Source of the DNA: Mnemiopsis leidyi
Taxonomy: Eukaryota; Ctenophora; Tentaculata; Lobata; Bolinopsidae
Direction of reading: 5' to 3'
DNA length: 31,347 nt
Assembly: GCA_000226015.1 (NCBI GenBank)
Contig: JH153401.1
Coordinates: 1-31,347, forward strand
In this document: positions 1-11,770 of the stretch, in pieces
How positions within the stretch are numbered: position 1 is the first letter of the stretch
Layout of the letters: every line of letters starts with the position of its first letter
Notes under the pieces: model-generated
Told to the model about the DNA's origin: nothing
The model's database searches: none
What the model saw: the letters and a program-made list of their open reading frames with translations, nothing else
Translations under genes and position numbers: made by a program

Positions 1-1536
1 AGATTTTTACAACGTTTTTCTTTCACATACCATCGTTAAAAATTCGACAAGGCGCCGAAAATTGCCCGAAAAAATTGCAAACACAAAAGTTGAATTATCT
101 CGAAACTTTGTTTTTGGACTTACTTCCTTCTTTGTGAAAACGGCAGTGTATTGGTACAGTAAATCGGGGGTTTACTGTAGTCGTAGATACAATTATACGA
201 CTGTGCATGCATTGATGGACGCCCCTTAACTCTCAAGGAGCAAATAATTTTAATGGTAAGTTGCACCATATGGAGATTTTATACATTAGCTCTGGCAAAA
301 TATTTTGTTGGTTTTAAAATAAAATAGTAACAGTTCGTGACCGTCATAATCAAAGAATTAGCGTTTGATAAAGGGCACTATCTGGGGAAAAAATCAGAGT
401 TCAAGTATCTTAATTTCAAGCAGAGTGAAAATAAAGTTAAATTGATTTTGTTTTGATTTAACGGCTATTACCGGATCACAACTTATGGTGCACCATTCCA
501 GAAAAATTGGACATTTGGAAGCCAACAATAAGATTAAGAACAGTGCACTTATTGATCATATGGTTAAGACAAGAAACCGAACCCTGAATTCGACTTTGTT
601 TTTGATGACGCACAGATATTAGATACCGGAACTTGTGACGATCAGATAAGATTTTTAGATCCATTGATATATGAATTACAAAATCTTAAGAAGTGCGAAG
701 TGAGAACGAAGTATTGAACTGCAACTAGACTAACTGCACTGTGTTTGATACATCATGCACTTTTCTGCCATCTTATCAGTTGAATTCAGTAATCTACTCC
801 AAAGATTATTATCTGAGATGAGTCCTATTCTCTAATGCATTATATTTTTATATCTCATGAATTTCTGATTTTGACCAGATAGGTTTGAATGGTTTCTTGA
901 ACTGCTTTTGATTTGATTTCGCTCGGATATTTTGTTTTAGATCAATTCTGTAAGACTAATTCTTTGAATGTGCAGATTGATCGTTTTTATTAATAGGAAT
1001 AAAATTTACGATTTTTAAATCAAGTTTGTCATCAGTTTTTTGTTACACAGTTTACTATTGATTTTTACAATCTTCAGTGTACAAGGATGAGGATAAAATC
1101 TTACTTATTCTACTTTGATAATACATAAAATGGTTTCACTTGCGCTCAACTTTATCGCAAAATAGGAACTCTGCTTCAGCCTAGGTTTACAGGGAAAACA
1201 CGGCAAAAATAAATTCCCAAATTTCGATTTTCTTGTTCGGGTTTCAATAACTGCTGTGAGAGTAGTAGCTAGCCTCCCGTCACACTCTTACACTCGATTA
1301 TATAATTATAAACACACAATATAACCATCGGCATTTACCTCCTACGACGAAATTGTATAGCTGTGCCCGATCAGCTCGTCAGGTGACCTCGTTAACAGGA
1401 TGTATGCTGCACTCACTCTCTTATAATATGGACTGGATATTTGTAGCAGGCCTATAGTGTGCCAGATATATACATATTGTATCGGGCTATTTGTTCATAC
1501 GCTGCTGAGGGCAGCAATCCTAGTCAATTTAGACCA
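1..1536. other. No gene seen
   Basis: AT-rich sequence with only short open frames in both strands and no recognisable domain or splice-linked exon. The only structure found is the palindrome at 155-179. Confidence 0.6.
155..179. mobile_element. Palindrome made of two MITE ends
   Basis: TACAGTAAA, a 7-nt centre (TCGGGGG), then TTTACTGTA. These are the same end sequences as the pogo-like MITE at 22161-22319, here nearly joined with TA on both sides. It is probably an internally deleted copy. Confidence 0.5.
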
Positions 1537-1697
1537 GTTTGCTCATCAATGTCCGGAAAGGCAGGAGACTTGGATCAGTTTGCTCATCAATGTCCGGAAA
1601 GGCAGGAGACTTGAATCAGTTTGCTCATCAATGTCCGGAAAGGCAGGAGACTTGGATCAGTTTGCTTATCAATGTCCGGAAAGGCAGGAGACTTGGA
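1537..1697. repeat. 41-bp tandem repeat, 4 copies
   Basis: Units start at 1537, 1578, 1619 and 1660 and read GTTTGCTCATCAATGTCCGG and on, with one or two changes between copies. The period is not a multiple of 3, so open frames across it change peptide each unit. They are not a gene. Confidence 0.93.
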
Positions 1698-4600
1698 CAG
1701 CAGAATCCCACGCCATGATCGAAAAAGAAAAAAACTAGGACATGCAGAACTTAGTTTTGGATAAGATTTTATTGTGGCAGCAACGGTATAGAATGCATTG
1801 CCAATATGTGGATCGTTCCAATTTTTTAATCATTTCAAGAGGTAATTGTAAGAATATTATTAAATTACGTGAGAAACGGCTTGAAGCTAGCGAAAAATCG
1901 TCCTACTATTTTGGCGTTCGGACTTTTCGGGCATAGGGACGAAACAGAGAAACCCACGAGAATGTATGTCACGAGTACTGAGCTAAAATTAACGATCTTA
2001 TGATGTTATAATTATATGTCCACTTTGCAATATTGGAAATCAAACATCTTTCCCAGAGTCTTCGAATCATCAGGAGATATTAAATCAGCAACAGGATTGT
2101 ATGATGTATTATTGGGGTCTTTGGCAACAAAAGTGTTGTATGACCGATTTTGGGATAGGGTGATAAAATAGAGAATCATTGCATACAGTAAGTCATGACG
2201 TCATGCAGAGCGTCAGATATAGAAGCGGACGCACGCTGTGCACAACTTTTCTTATCCACAGCCGCCTGGGCACGGCTTTCGTATGGTGTTGAGTCAATTA
2301 GGAGTGGCAATTTTCAGTTTATTCCAGAAGCAAGAATAACGGATTACAGGAGACTCGATTCTCAAACATACCAGTTTCATTTACTGCAGATCAGATCGAT
2401 AGTTTGACTTAAAATTAACGACACGTAAAGTAGCGCGCGTGATCATGTGACCTTCATAAACGCTGAATGCTTCGTGCTTTCTGTATGAAAATGTAATTTA
2501 GCGAAGACCCTTTTGAGACGGAAATGTCTGTCTAACGTTCCACGCACCGTATATTTACTCCTTTATCAATTCTACTGATAAGTGATATTACGGCAGAGGT
2601 TGCTATGCAAACATTCAGTTAGATAAACACTGTGGCGGAGATATCCTTACGGTGAATATAATTGGGAAGTGGAAGCCAAGTTTTTTTCACTTGTGTGATC
2701 TTGTACCTGATTTTTTAATACACTGCAGAGTCATATACAAACTTAAGACATTGTCCTATCCTAAGCACGAGGAATCAGGGGTATGTAATAAAGGCATGAA
2801 TCAACGCAACGAGTGACGAATCGGATGTTTCGGCACGAGATTCAGATCGAGTGCCATGGAACCGCTGATTCGACACGAGTGGAAACGATGATGTAACCAT
2901 AATCCACAACGACCTTTTCAGTAGTGATTATACTTAAGGTTAGATTTCACTCTTTTTATAAGTTATAATGTTTTAGAACATCATTGCACACATATTTCCT
3001 TTACCAATTTTTGCACTCTTTATCCAACCCGAAATAGTTGAGTAAAAATATCCGTTAATCTGAGGTGTTCTCCTTAATTGTTAATTTTATGAAGGAGCAA
3101 ATGTTTTACAGCTGAGCCGTGGGAGTTGTGAATCAATAGTTTCTGTAGTGCTAGTTTCACCACGGGAGTTATGGAATTATGAATCCTTAATCCTCCTGCG
3201 TAAATCTTGAGCTATGAAAAGCTTTTCTGTGGGAGCAAGTGATAGCTTAGATTGGGTAAATTTTCATATGGAAGCTGAGAAGGGGTCGGGGAGATAATAA
3301 GTTTGACCATGTTTTTTATTTCAAAATTAGTTGGTAAAATGGTTAAAATTTTGTTTCAAATGTTTATCTTGATCATGACCATTGAGAAAGTCTTGAAGTT
3401 TCTGAGGCCATCCGCCATGGCTAATTTCTTACAAATTGACCATGGGACAAATCTCAGGGTGTCATAGTCAGTGCCTTACTGCTTTACAATTTACAGGTAT
3501 GGTTATCATTGGGAGCAAGTAAAAGTTCGAACTCCGGATCATGAACCGTTAAAATCGTATAAAATCAGAATTTCAGTTTGTTGTCCGGATTCTTCTCAAG
3601 AGAGGAGGTGTGAAATGTTAAGCTGTATTTGTTGAACTGACAGTTGAATACTGAGATAGTATCAATTGGTCCGCTTTCTTGGCTGAACCTTTTGGGCAAG
3701 TTTTAATAAACTTATTTCATAATATCTACTCTCTTCCCAAGCAATATACAGTCTGCACAGAAAGGTTTATTTCTGGCATATAATAACCTTTGAATTGGCT
3801 ATGTAATCTTCGCTAAACTGTCTCAAGCGATTAATATACATGCTATTAACGTTTAAATACAGATCACATTTCGTTCGAACAATGTATGTATATACGTAGG
3901 TTTAATGATATGAATCCTATGTTGAATTTTCACATTCACGCGACTGCAAATCCTAAATTCTAAATTCTTAACTTCCCAGTACATACACGTCGGACTAAAG
4001 GATCCAATGCAGATAATTAGATTAGTTTTTTGATTGCAGTCAGTCTAACACAGTCAGTTAACAAACTGCCTTACGGAGCTACTTGTGCAGAGCTTGTTGG
4101 GATGCAGTGTGTAGAATCCCGAGTAGCCAGGGTCCTGCAGGAGTAAGCGTCCATGATGCGTTGCTAAAGACTCCGTCCCGTCGACTCAGCCGAATCAATG
4201 GAAAACCATCATTAAGAGTTAAATTAGCAGCTACGCTTGTAGTAGCAAAGCTTCGGACGAATACAGTACTATGAACTATGGTACAGACAACTATGGTACA
4301 GGCTTTTTAACCGCTACTTGCCTCCTAAGAACCTCGATATTGGCCGGTTACATTGTAGCTACGCGGCTGTCAGGTTTACCGTAGTAAAATAAATTTAACA
4401 TGGGAATGACATTGCACAAAGATAAAGTACAGTTTTGATGATCTCAAATTATTCCGTCAAGACAATGCGCTGATATTTGACCCAATAACTTCAAGGAAAA
4501 ACCAAGGGTAGGACTGACGTCACTGACTAGTGTGATTCGTTGGGAGGATTTCAGATAACAGTATGAGCAGTAGAATTTTGGATCAGTAGAATGCTTTTTC

Positions 4601-5202
4601 GAAGCTATAACTTTTTCTTAGTTTTTGAACATTTCTTGCATAGTTCCATACCTAACATTAAAGAGAGTTAGTGACCATGAGGTTTACTGTAAATTCGAAA
4701 GTAATTCTTTTTGGAACTAGTGACAGAAATGAGCCCAGTGATGTGCAAATTATTGCTAAAATTTGCACAACTGTCCTCAACAGAACTTCATGAGGCAGAA
4801 GCTTAGAGACAAAGCTTCATGCTCATGCTGCAATGGTACATGGTGCAATATCTAGGTCATAGCAAGATAACGGATAACCCACTAAAAGAGAAATCGTTAA
4901 CGTTTTTCAATATAAGGTATTTTTGATCCTCAAGCAACACCTTTCACCGTTAGAAGTTCACAGCCAATCTAAATGAGTAAAGAGTTCGATACAGTATCAT
5001 GAATTATCGTTTGGCGTATGGTAATGTAACACTGATAACCGAGGCTACATGTCTGATAAGAAATTAGTTTATGTATTTATAATTATGTTTGTATCTAAGT
5101 ACACAAAACTGGAAAGAAATCACGTACGAAACAGTACAATCTTTTGTGTTTAGAGGGCCCACAATCTCACATCCTGCATCCCCCGGGCGAGGAGCTGTCA
5201 TT
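1698..5202. other. No gene seen
   Basis: Open frames are 60-70 codons at most, with no family resemblance (for example 2195-2407 and 4083-4274). No array, RNA gene or clear transposon was found. Small unplaced exons cannot be excluded. Confidence 0.55.
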
Positions 5203-5241
5203 AGCTACTTAAATTTAGCTACTTAACTTCAGCTACTTAAC
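5203..5241. repeat. 15-bp tandem repeat, about 2.5 copies
   Basis: AGCTACTTAA plus a variable AT-rich end is repeated. Confidence 0.6.
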
Positions 5242-5406
5242 TTGTAATATTGGCTTATGTCTGCAGGAGATGGAATGGTCGTTTGAGGATATGTATCGGT
5301 TTTCAGATGGTGTGTTATTCTCTTATCCTGAAGATGCTATTTAACAGAGAATGGCAGTCACCAGTGAATTCCCAGAAGGGGCCTGTCGGGTCCCGGTCAT
5401 CAGGTT

Positions 5407-5480
5407 ATGCAGCTGTCGGAAGTAGTGATGCAGCTGTCGGATGTTGTGATGCAGCTGTCGGAAGTTGTGATGCAGCTTTC
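5407..5480. repeat. 21-bp tandem repeat, 3.5 copies
   Basis: Units ATGCAGCTGTCGGAAGTAGTG start at 5407, 5428 and 5449, with a partial copy to 5480. The period is a multiple of 3, so two frames stay open across it, but neither has gene-like flanks. Confidence 0.85.
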
Positions 5481-7029
5481 TGGCATTCTGGATTACATTT
5501 ATACATGGTTTAGGTATCTTTTACACATTGGGACAATCGGAGAATTTCTGATATGTTCTAATTGCTTCAGATTGCAAACTAAGTATAACTTGACAGTTGG
5601 TATCTCCTTATCTCCTATAGACAACTGTGAGAGAAATAAGAATTTAAGAACAAAAACAGTTCCTTTCAGTGGATATTCCGATACTGGATAGTCTTTCTAA
5701 ACTTTGAAAAGTTAAGGGAGTAATATTAGAAGATATTTAAATACCGTACCAGCAGGAAGAGATCAAAGTGTTGGTTTTTCAATGTTCTTTGTCGAAGACT
5801 TCACGAGATATACTTTGCCACTCAGGTAAACTAGGACGACATATAATAATACTTCTCGTTCCACTGTTTTCTCTAGTTGAATACGAACTCGTGTCGGTCA
5901 AGGAGGATTATGACTGCTCTTTCATTTATTCTACTTGACTTTCAAAAATTTGGAGATCGTGAATGACCGTGAATGACCAGTCATATGCATAACAAGAAAG
6001 GTAAAACTATTTCAACATGTCTAGTTTATGTACCGAGTTTTCAGGAGGTTTGGCTCCTTGAGCTGCGTGAGAACTGATGATGACGAAAAAAAGTCGATGT
6101 TTGGGTTACTATTCTGGACGATTACTGCTTAAGAGAGATAGATCCCGGAGGTTACGCAATCAGTTCCTTTATTTCAGTCGTCAAATCTTTTCGTTCCTCG
6201 TTTTGTTGCGATGAAACTGTACCAATAGATTTAGGTTAAGTAAGACTTACTAGTGATTTATATCTTGTCAATTTCTATGTATTGCAACACAGTAGTATTG
6301 TAGGCAAATTTTCTTAACTTCATTACTTCTATGAACGGAATTCGAAATTTCATTCTTCCGATCACTCGGTAGATTGGGTGATTTTAAAGGATCTTTCCGG
6401 GCTTAATTTCTTTTCTTTTAACAGTAGTTTGCTGAAGCTAGACTATGATACATGTACATTCAGAAAAAAGATATCATAAGGTGAGCAAAATCGTATTGGA
6501 TTTTGGACTCTGGGATTGAGATAATGATGTTAAAGTCTTGCAACTGAGTGCACCACCGATTTTCCTATCTTTAAGCATTCAGACTTCTGACTTATGAATT
6601 GGATTGTGATTTATAGGCGGAATTTAACTTACGCAAAAAGTGGCAACGAATTTAAAAAATCATTAACAATTGATGAAGCTGAGCGGGCAGTTTGATCTGA
6701 CATTTGTTTTTGCAAGTAAATAAAAACATTAACTAGTGAACCCTAAGTACATACATTACTACTTACTACTGAAGATATCCTGGAAGCCATAGCCATTAGC
6801 CATCATGTTAAAAAATTGGACCCCTGGAGTATGGACTCTGCCTTGGGATCCTGACGTTTTTTCAGTTATACTGCTTAAAATGAGCTGAATCTGATGTACC
6901 TCTACAGCAACTTTAGTCATGTCGATTACAAAGACTCCAACTTAGTTCTAACATACAACAAGATGGTCTGTGATACCCCACCACACCAAGAACAAAACCA
7001 AAGGTGAACCAATCAGTTAGAGTCAGTAG
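5481..7029. other. No gene seen
   Basis: AT-rich, stops in all frames, no repeat of note. Confidence 0.55.
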
Positions 7030-7240
7030 CACTTGCTTCTTGCGCTGTTGATAGGGTAATAAGAAAGTTGATGTTAACCTACCTTGAAACTAACGAGGTG
7101 CTGCTAAGCCGCCAGCAAGGGTTTCGCACCAGATGCAACACTTTAACCATTTTGATATAAAAAGGACACATGCTCAACATACTTGAACTAGGCTATGTGT
7201 TCCTGGACGTCCGCATAGATATGATGATTCAGAGCTGCTT
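7030..7240 (+). pseudogene. Possible reverse-transcriptase remnant
   Basis: Near 7102-7147 the plus strand reads LLSRQQGFRTRCNTLTIL, resembling the GFR...T...L segment of LINE reverse transcriptases. Just after it, YVFLDVRID resembles a damaged LDxxKAFD motif. Frames are broken and the match is short, so this is tentative. Confidence 0.35.
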
Positions 7241-8340
7241 ATCTCCGAGCAGGAGTGTTAGTGTACAGAGGATGTTGAGCGGTGTGTCGGGGATACTCTA
7301 CCGCAAACTCCAACTCTCCACTACACTGGGTAGGAGCATGGCAGTAGTCATATACTTGATATACAATTCGACCAGGCAGGTTAGAAAGTTAGAGTGATTT
7401 AATTTTTAAGTTCATGGAAAGGTTAATTTCTCTTATATCTTCGGTTTATTTCATTTCAGGAAACGTGAAGTAGAAAAGGTCGTTTGAAGTGGTGTGAGCA
7501 CAATTTTCGGCAATCAAATTTATAAGGCATCTTGCTTTTTGAAACACCTGACATGCAAACTGATGTTTTTAATCAATGAGGATACACTATGGAAACATAA
7601 GTGATGAGCCTTATTTAAGCAGGAGTAGGTCTAATCTATTTCAACCCTATGATATTTTGTATAGTAATGACCAAAATAAAGAATTCTGCAAACGAGAATA
7701 GTTCGCGGTTCTAGCAGTAAGAAGGTCTTGAGAATACTACCACCTTTATGAAATTTCCGGATGTTAGCTGTCTTGGGAATTGTGTAGATTCCAAATGTGA
7801 AATTTGGTCACCAACTTAAGGGGCTAACAGTTGGAGAAGTCGTATCTCCACAAGAAAAGAACTTCCTCTAAATTGATTGATTGCACCTCCATTTCACTTT
7901 TGAGTAGTCGCTTGGTGTGACATAAACCACGGAGTCATCGGGTGAAACAAATCAACTACGTTAAAATGCTTCATGGGGTTGGTAAGGTATTTTATACCTT
8001 AATATAATGTTTTATATGCTGACTAGCTGACACACAAACGTATAACTATAAACATTTCTTTGGCTTTCAGATACAGATATATGCATAAAACCTCAGTTTT
8101 TAATGTATTTACCGAATGAAAGATATAAACTACATTTTGTATCCAAACTGTTGGAGATACCTGCTGCGCCATTATAGTAACAAGATGATTTTCGTTATTT
8201 GCAATCTTTACCCATACTCAACTAATCTCACCGCTTTGACGTATGTAACCAAGAACTACTTTCTTACTATTTGAACTCGGGGTCGCCAGTAATTCTTGAG
8301 AATTAAGGTTTTTTTAAACTTTGCAGTCATGTCCAAAGTC
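7241..8340. other. No gene seen
   Basis: Short open frames only. The frame continuing from the possible RT remnant to 7397 has no recognisable domain. Confidence 0.55.
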
Positions 8341-8473
8341 CTACTAGCTACTTACCATGAACAACATCGGACGTATTACAGGACCCATTGCGCGATTAAG
8401 GCACACTTTTTTATAAGCCGGCGCACAATGGGTCCGATTTAAACGTCCTAGGTTGTTCACGGTTAGCTAAGTA
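8341..8473. mobile_element. Foldback MITE
   Basis: Arms 8341-8393 and 8421-8473 are imperfect inverted copies sharing TGAACAAC, GGACGT, GGACCCATTG and flanking TAGCTA/TTAGC words, around a 27-nt AT-rich loop. No coding sequence is present. Confidence 0.7.
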
Positions 8474-8530
8474 TAATTTTGGGAATAGTTATCAGATCTA
8501 ACTGATATGATAACTAACTAGGCTTAATGT

Positions 8531-8648
8531 TGGGTCGCGTCCTTGAAAAACCTTGAGATTTCGGCTAGTTTAAAGGTTTTTTAAGGTTGTTTTACCGATT
8601 TTTGCCGTTTTCGAGGGTTTCAGGGTTTTCAAGGTCACCTGCAACCCT
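8531..8648. mobile_element. Possible hAT-type MITE
   Basis: The left end TGGGTCGCGTCCTTGAAAAA resembles the inverted right end AGGGTTGCAGGTGACCTTGA, and both run into CCTTGA/CCCTGA repeats. The CAGGGTTGCA end is reminiscent of hAT elements. I could not define an 8-bp target duplication. Confidence 0.42.
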
Positions 8649-10614
8649 GTAAATGATGGAAATTAGGAAATATATATTTGTATAAGCACGATGATTAGAT
8701 TAGGTTCTCACTGACGAGGTTGACGGTTGTTCCGATATGGGAGCTGGTATTCGTCTGAAACGTCTGAACTGGCTTTACAGCTTTACCCTCAACCCGTTCC
8801 ACAGCAGTGATCTCAGTAGATGAAAAAATTGTTTCTTGCATTTTAAAAGGATTTGCAATTCGATCATTGCTATTACTAAAACTCTCAGTCGATCATGAGT
8901 CGATATTTTACCAGAATGGACGATAAATAATACGCACAATGCAAGTACAAGTGTATCTCACTATTTTATACATATAATGGTTGGAATAAGAACATGGCTT
9001 AATCAATAGAAAGAGTGCGGCTCTATTACTGCTCTAGTACCACTCTAGTAGGCTTGTTTGAGAATTCATAAGTAGTTTCAACTTTATTTCACGATGGGTT
9101 ATTTCGTCTTTGGTGTATAGATTATAAAGTAATGGCTGTAGTAATTCTGTCTGTGAAATGTCCATCATCACTTGCCAAATATAAGCATGAAAAGCAATGA
9201 GTTCCACCATGATTATAAATATAATTGAGTGCATACTCTAGTTAAAGTAATTTAATAAATGCTCGTATAAAATTAAAGAACGGAGACTTCATGCTACTTT
9301 TAATGTTATCTATTTCGAAGATTATTACTGGTTTCTTGTAAGATGGTGAGAACGAATTTTGATTTCATCTTAATAGTGAGATACCGATTTAAAGTTTGAT
9401 GTAGAAAATTGCGGTAGAATTATTTTACAAGTTTTCACAATTCTTTTAACTTTAGTGTTAAGCTTTACTGATCATGAAATTTACAAAAATCTAGCTGAAA
9501 TATACGATTTTTAGACAAGCAACGTTAAAGATAAAAACAAACATATAAGAAACGATGAGCAGTGGAATAGGTACCAGTGGCGTTATTTGAGAAACTTTGA
9601 AAAGTCCCTCACCTAGTCTGGATCAATTACACAAAACAGCAACAACAAGAACATAGCTAGGGGATTGAAAAGGGTTAGAGTTTGAATGAAAATAATGAGT
9701 TCATAGTAAGATTGTTTTCTTTTTTTCTAATCAAAAATTCATTTAATCAAAATTCATCAAGTAAAATTTAAAGATTTGCTTTTCAGAGATACCAGATCAA
9801 GATTGAACCTAAGCAAACAGACGACGAAATAGATTATGAAAATTTTATCTGGTCAATATTTAACATTAGCATACATCTACAAATCATTAAACATAGCTGA
9901 GTCTTCGACCAAAACGGAAATAACAAAAATTGACTGCTCAGCCATTCAGTAGAAAAGATATGAAACAGTTAATTCTATTCTTGTCTACTATCAAAGTATC
10001 CAGACTGATATAATGTTTCAAGTTGATACAAATGCTTCAATTCATGAAACAACAACCAGCCCTTACACATTTTGCTGTCAGCAAACGTTTTGTGCCAGTT
10101 TGAACTGAAGAGGTACCCTATTTCAATTAATTTCCCTTACTTAATCAATAAATTTAATCACTTATTCTAATCTACCAAATAATCACCGAGCTAACAAATG
10201 TGTGTAGCTCATAGCAGTTTTATCAAATAGATCAGAAAAGAATTTATAAAAGGATTTAAGAAAACTGAAATAACATCACATATATCACATCTATAACCGC
10301 TTTAAAGCTAGTCTTTCTTCATATGAACAAAATTTCAAATAATTAAAATTTAGATGTACCTACATCACAAACTTATCTATTACTCTAATACAATCATCAT
10401 CACAAAACTTTAGAAATTTTAAGGATGAGAAACCATGTGATCAAGAAGAAATACCTCGAAGATTTAACAGTTTCTTGTCTCAGTTGATTAATGAGAATTG
10501 AATCAAAACTTCGTGTCTTTAAATCTTAAGAGGAAAGGCCAAAGCAAAATAAATTTACATGTACATAAATTTGAAAAAGATTTCATTTTGAAAGTGACTA
10601 AAATTTACACACAA
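8649..10614. other. No gene seen; downstream of YKT6
   Basis: Very AT-rich intergenic sequence beyond the YKT6 poly(A) signal. The frames at 9034-9234 and 10498-10695 look random, and the second runs antisense into the YKT6 end. Confidence 0.55.
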
Positions 10615-10620
10615 TTTATT
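10615..10620 (-). promoter_or_regulatory. Poly(A) signal AATAAA for YKT6
   Basis: AATAAA on the minus strand, 40 nt past the YKT6 stop. No long A tract follows in the genomic sequence, so a recent retrocopy tail is not visible. Confidence 0.6.
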
Positions 10621-10660
10621 AGCAAGCAACAAACCACAGCCTCTATGGATAAGTATACAA

Positions 10661-11251
10661 TTACAAGATGGTGCAACAAGAGTTCGTTGATTTAGCTGTT
10701 TTATAAAATTGTTTGGATGTTAAACTAAGATTTTCTGATTTGGCAACAATATCATCTAATTTTTCACCCCGCTCTAAAACTTGTTCGATTGTGTTGTAAA
10801 GTATAACTTTAGTTTCATCAAGATCTCCCTGAATCTGGGTAATGCTGTCAGCTTGTCTAGGATCTTGAAAAAGATCAAATTGTTGTTTAATCTCGGGAAC
10901 TTCTGGAAATGGTGTCCCACCCCAGGTTGATTTTGGATGTTTCTTAACAAAATCGTCCAAGGATTTTAAAATAAAACTGTAAGCAACTCTCTGAGGATAC
11001 TCTTCATCGCAAATCAGTACACCGCCTATCCTATCTGATTTCACCAGAGTATGACAGATGTATTCTTTTTCCTTCACACTTTTACGTTCCCCAGGGGCAG
11101 TTCGGTCAGCCATAAACTGAGAGGTGAACTTGAGGAATTCAGAAACTGAACCTCTTTGAAAGTATCCAAACTGAGAAACATCATGTATTGACATGAGCTC
11201 CACTCCTTTCTCTGCTTCTTTGTTCCATATGGAAAGAGATAGAATCTTCAT
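10661..11251 (-). CDS. YKT6: YKT6 R-SNARE, single coding exon
   Basis: YKT6 is a lipid-anchored R-SNARE acting in ER-Golgi, endosomal and autophagosome fusion. The protein is 196 residues (human YKT6 is 198). The longin domain spans about 1-125 (start MKILSLSIW, then FGYFQRGSVSEFLKFTSQ). The SNARE motif spans about 136-192, with the zero-layer Arg at about 161 in VLERGEKLDD. It ends Cys192-Cys193-Thr-Ile-Leu, the prenylation/palmitoylation signal. The start is the Met aligned with other YKT6 proteins. Eight extra residues are open upstream but include an acceptor-like TTTCTTTAG. There are no introns, stops or frameshifts. Intron loss or a functional retrocopy are both possible. Confidence 0.96.
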   Translation of the reverse strand: MKILSLSIWNKEAEKGVELMSIHDVSQFGYFQRGSVSEFLKFTSQFMADRTAPGERKSVKEKEYICHTLVKSDRIGGVLICDEEYPQRVAYSFILKSLDDFVKKHPKSTWGGTPFPEVPEIKQQFDLFQDPRQADSITQIQGDLDETKVILYNTIEQVLERGEKLDDIVAKSENLSLTSKQFYKTAKSTNSCCTIL

Positions 11252-11261
11252 CACTTCCTTT

Positions 11262-11274
11262 TCTAAAGAAAACA
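11262..11274 (-). promoter_or_regulatory. Candidate splice acceptor in the YKT6 5' UTR
   Basis: On the minus strand TGTTTTCTTTAG|A lies 11 nt before the YKT6 ATG. It fits a 5'-UTR intron or a spliced-leader trans-splicing site. No matching upstream donor was identified. Confidence 0.45.
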
Positions 11275-11610
11275 TATTATTAAGGAGAGATTCATGGCTA
11301 AATCAAATGTCTCACTAATTTAGTACTACTACTGATATAAATTATTTACATTTATGCTCATTAATGCCATTAAGGATTTTCTTAAACTGTTCATTTCACT
11401 AAAGTATAAACTAAAATTTGTTAAATTTTGAAAATGTCTCTTATCTCCGAGATCATTTTGTTTATGGGGGAGGGGTGAACAATTCAACTCATTTAATACA
11501 GGTAAAACAAGTATAAATTCAATACACACCAGGCAGAATGTAAGGCTGAGGTTCAGGATAATAGCACTGGCCGCTTGCGCCAAATAACTAACTTGAAATT
11601 TTTTAATTCT

Positions 11611-11641
11611 GGGGCAAGAACGTTGCCGAAGTCGGCGCCCC
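11611..11641. other. GC hairpin in the presumed LINE 3' tail
   Basis: GGGGC (11611-11615) pairs with GCCCC (11637-11641). Inside, GCCGA pairs with TCGGC across a 2-nt gap. It lies about 290 nt past the LINE frame and next to an A-rich run on the minus strand. It could be a 3'-UTR structure of the LINE, but this is unproven. Confidence 0.4.
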
Positions 11642-11770
11642 AATTTTCCCTTTGGTGGGCCCGGAGAAGTGTAATCTACACAGTGTCATTGAGCCGGATG
11701 CCTCCAGGCCCCCACAGAGGACCATAGGGAGACGCCACGATCAGCACCCCCACGCTGGACTTCCTAGTTT
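11642..11770. other. Short GC-rich block with no recognised identity
   Basis: This stretch is clearly richer in G and C than its flanks. It has no open frame with a recognisable product and could be part of the LINE 3' UTR or another repeat. Confidence 0.3.
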
